A stretch of DNA of 5,335 nt from Selenomonadaceae bacterium (GTDB lineage: Bacteria > Bacillota > Negativicutes > Selenomonadales > Selenomonadaceae), in contig JAEERZ010000163.1 in the NCBI GenBank assembly GCA_016286075.1, forward strand, positions 1 through 5,335, read 5' to 3'. Below the pieces are notes generated by a model that made no database searches, had not been told where the DNA came from, and worked only from the letters and a program-made list of their open reading frames with translations. Positions within the stretch are counted from its first letter, which is position 1. Every line of letters begins with the position of its first letter. The translations under genes and the position numbers were made by a program. Below, piece after piece: positions 3,624-5,335 of this stretch.

Positions 3624-4250
3624 CTACTCCTCTTGCTCTTCGTATTTGTTCAGTTTCTTGTCGGGGTAAATCTTCGTTCCTTTAATGGACGCATCCAGAG
3701 ACAATCCCTTCTTCGTCATCTGATAGACCCAGACGCCCTTCGCGGCTATGGAGGCTCCTTCTATGGAATCGCCCGTGACGCCGTCGTTGGCCGACGCTTC
3801 CGCCGAAGAGGCGAATTTTATGTCGCCGGAAATAAAGGAGTTCCACGCCGCTTCCGTTCCAATGACGAAGATCAGATCATACTCTTTCACCCCAAGGCCC
3901 AGACCGATGCCCATTTCTTTCATGCGCATATAGAGGCGTTCGCCCGTCTCATTGTTTACCGCCAGTCCTCTTCCGTGGGCGTCCCCGAAGATTCCCAGCT
4001 TCATTCCCGTATTGCTCAGCGTGGCGTAGGCGTAGCAATTGTCTATGACCCGCTCTGCAGACGGAACCTTTTCATACAGATTCGCAAGCGCCTTGGCGGA
4101 CAGTTCGTCAATTTCCGCCCGCTCCTTCACGATTTTTGCCTGCTCTTTTTCGCTTTTGTCCGTGTCGGCCGCAAAAACGGCGGTCGTCATCAGGCAGAGC
4201 ACAAGCGCCGTCATCAGCAATGCCGCCATTTTTTTCATAAACTTGTTCAT
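3624..4250 (-). CDS. Secreted SYLF/Ysc84-domain (DUF500) protein
   Basis: A 208-aa protein with a Sec signal peptide (basic MNKFMKK, hydrophobic AALLMTALVLCLMTTAV, cleavage near VFA-A at residue 27), a charged helical stretch (31-65), then a SYLF domain (about 65-205). Domain marks are MGIGLGLGVKEYDLIFVI (113-130), AWNSF (135-139), the Ala/Ser segment KFASSAEASAN and the C-terminal GLSLDASIKGTKIYPDKKLNKY (182-203). The family (PF04366, Ysc84-type) binds phosphoinositide lipids in eukaryotes; bacterial members are exported, with unclear roles probably at membranes or the envelope. The start is supported by AAAGGG nine nt upstream. It may be partly co-transcribed with the decarboxylase gene 78 nt downstream; both have matching promoters. 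A direct metabolic link is not evident. Confidence 0.9.
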   Translation of the reverse strand: MNKFMKKMAALLMTALVLCLMTTAVFAADTDKSEKEQAKIVKERAEIDELSAKALANLYEKVPSAERVIDNCYAYATLSNTGMKLGIFGDAHGRGLAVNNETGERLYMRMKEMGIGLGLGVKEYDLIFVIGTEAAWNSFISGDIKFASSAEASANDGVTGDSIEGASIAAKGVWVYQMTKKGLSLDASIKGTKIYPDKKLNKYEEQEE

Positions 4251-4295
4251 TTTTATCCGCCCTTTCTCTTCGTATATGTGTACTTTGACATTTAT

Positions 4296-4324
4296 ATTTT
4301 ATTCCTCTGCCGCGTCGAAATCAA
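4296..4324 (-). promoter_or_regulatory. Promoter of the SYLF gene
   Basis: On the minus strand TTGATT (4319-4324) and TAAAAT (4296-4301) are 17 nt apart. Both hexamers and the surrounding GCAGAGGAATAAAATATA match the decarboxylase promoter at 3580-3607 apart from a one-base length difference. Confidence 0.6.
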
Positions 4325-4358
4325 GGAAAGTTCCAGAATGTCACGCGAGACGCAAAAA

Positions 4359-4391
4359 GCTGACGCAAGAAGTTTTTCTTCCTGCGTCAGC
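4359..4391 (-). terminator. Terminator of the amidase gene
   Basis: GCTGACGCA (4359-4367) pairs with TGCGTCAGC (4383-4391), extended inward by four more pairs after one mismatch, with a 5-nt loop. On the minus strand the stem is followed by TTTTT. It lies 66 nt past the amidase stop and upstream of the SYLF promoter. Confidence 0.85.
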
Positions 4392-4457
4392 CCCTTTTGG
4401 CGATCTATATTGAATTATGATTAAAAACAGCTGATTCCTTAGCCTTTTCCTATCGTA

Positions 4458-5335
4458 CTATTTTGCATTCCTAAAATCTGGGAAACGCCCATCCATATAA
4501 AGCGGAGCAATGGCTTTTGACATGGCGTATGCCACACGGAAGGCATTCAAATCATCATAGGTGTTGCCGACAATCTGCACGCCGACGGGAACGTTTTTGT
4601 CGGACAGCTCAACCGGCATCGACACAACCGGATATCTGCTGGCAAGATTCCACAACGGCGTCAAAAGAAGACTGGTGCTGGGATAGCTTTCCCCGCGTAC
4701 CTGGGCTGCTTTATCAGGCGTCGCTTCAAGATCGGCGGGGAAATGCGGCGTTGCCAGCGTGGGCATGACCAGGGCGATGCAGCCCTTCTCGAAGACCTTC
4801 TGCTGGACGTCCCGGTGCAGCTTTGCCAGCATCATTTCCGCGTTAACCTGATCCTGCGGAGTCAGCGTTCCTGCATACGTCTCCAGGTTCTTCACGTACG
4901 AGCTGAACATGTCGCGATGCTGCTCCAAACCGTCGAAGATGACGTACATGCTTGTCGACATGAGCCCCTTGAAGTAGGTCGGCATGAAGCTTTCGGCGCT
5001 GACGTCGAGCTCTGTCAGTTCAACCTGCGCTCCGGCCTTCTTCAGCGCCGCGACTGCGGCATCCACGGCATGGTCGGATTCCTGGCTCAGGCCGCCCTGG
5101 AGCCAGTTCCTGCAGTAGGCGACGGCGACCTTCTGTCCCTGAATCGGAGCGTATTTCTGGGGATAGTCCAGCTTGGGACGAATCGAGGAATGGATCTCCG
5201 GGCTGGGACCGGCAATGACGTCCTGCATGAGCGCCATATCGGCAAAAGTGCGCGCCATCGGTCCCAAGGTTTCGTAAGTATTGTCCGACGTGGCTACGCG
5301 GCCGAACGGCGGCTTGAAGCCGAACAGCCCGTTCA
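4458..5335 (-). CDS. Amidase-signature-family enzyme, C-terminal part (partial)
   Basis: The 291 visible residues run off the window edge, with two bases of an incomplete codon at 5335. The family is recognised from NGLFGFKPPFGRVATSD, followed by ETLGPMARTFADMALMQDVI, which corresponds to the conserved G-KPT-GR and GP-AR-D segments of the amidase signature family, and from the C-terminal PVVSMPVELSDKNVPVGVQI block (the usual P-G-P-G-Q segment in altered form). The Ser-cisSer-Lys catalytic triad lies N-terminal to this, outside the window, so activity and substrate cannot be judged. It could be a general amidase or related to GatA; the absence of gatB/gatC in view and the divergent middle favour a general amidase. 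It has no visible signal. Its terminator is at 4359-4391. Confidence 0.88.
   Translation of the reverse strand, partial: NGLFGFKPPFGRVATSDNTYETLGPMARTFADMALMQDVIAGPSPEIHSSIRPKLDYPQKYAPIQGQKVAVAYCRNWLQGGLSQESDHAVDAAVAALKKAGAQVELTELDVSAESFMPTYFKGLMSTSMYVIFDGLEQHRDMFSSYVKNLETYAGTLTPQDQVNAEMMLAKLHRDVQQKVFEKGCIALVMPTLATPHFPADLEATPDKAAQVRGESYPSTSLLLTPLWNLASRYPVVSMPVELSDKNVPVGVQIVGNTYDDLNAFRVAYAMSKAIAPLYMDGRFPDFRNAK

Noticed and set aside
2863..4338. 15-nt identical string GGAAAGTTCCAGAAT inside the decarboxylase gene and again upstream of the SYLF gene
   Set aside because: One copy is within coding sequence, there is no extension on either side, and a single such match is possible by chance.
3615..4424. 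269-codon plus-strand open frame
   Set aside because: It is the shadow of the SYLF gene on the minus strand, has no ribosome binding site and runs through that gene's promoter.

Overview
The window looks like moderate-GC bacterial chromosome from a Firmicutes-type organism, most likely a Gram-negative-walled Negativicute. This is an inference from strong AAGGAGG/AAAGG ribosome binding sites, a secreted SYLF-domain protein, an acetolactate decarboxylase with a signal peptide, and RiPP precursors of the Nif11 and nitrile-hydratase-leader (NHLP) classes. I cannot name the species.

Region 1 (1-138) is the last 45 codons of a plus-strand membrane protein, probably a transporter. Region 2 (187-1616) is the most unusual part: three ribosomal natural-product precursor genes side by side. 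A 168-aa NHLP/proteusin-type precursor (665-1171, +) lies between two paralogous 78-aa Nif11-type precursors (235-471 and 1303-1539, both -). All three have a leader ending in Gly-Gly-Gly and a short core. The two Nif11 leaders are similar while their 13-residue Cys-rich cores differ. Each Nif11 gene is followed by a near-identical 15-bp perfect hairpin, and both share a promoter layout (GTCAATTTT, 17 nt, -10 box). No modifying enzyme, protease or exporter for them is in the window, unless the truncated membrane protein at 1-138 is one.

Region 3 (1540-1891) is a 352-nt intergenic stretch. It carries the promoter of the second Nif11 gene, an inverted repeat, and an 11-bp tandem direct repeat just upstream of the next gene. 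Region 4 (1892-2134, +) encodes a small secreted Gly/Tyr/Cys/His-rich protein whose ribosome-binding region is identical over 13 nt to that of the NHLP gene. A bidirectional terminator separates it from a small minus-strand lipoprotein (2228-2515).

Region 5 (2645-5335) is minus-strand housekeeping or accessory metabolism: an exported alpha-acetolactate decarboxylase (2703-3545), a secreted SYLF/Ysc84-domain protein (3624-4250), and the C-terminal 291 residues of an amidase-signature enzyme (4458 to the window edge). The decarboxylase and SYLF genes have nearly the same promoter, suggesting co-regulation. The main leads are the mixed-class precursor array, the duplicated beta segment in the NHLP leader, and the odd base composition and large inverted repeat in its core-coding DNA.
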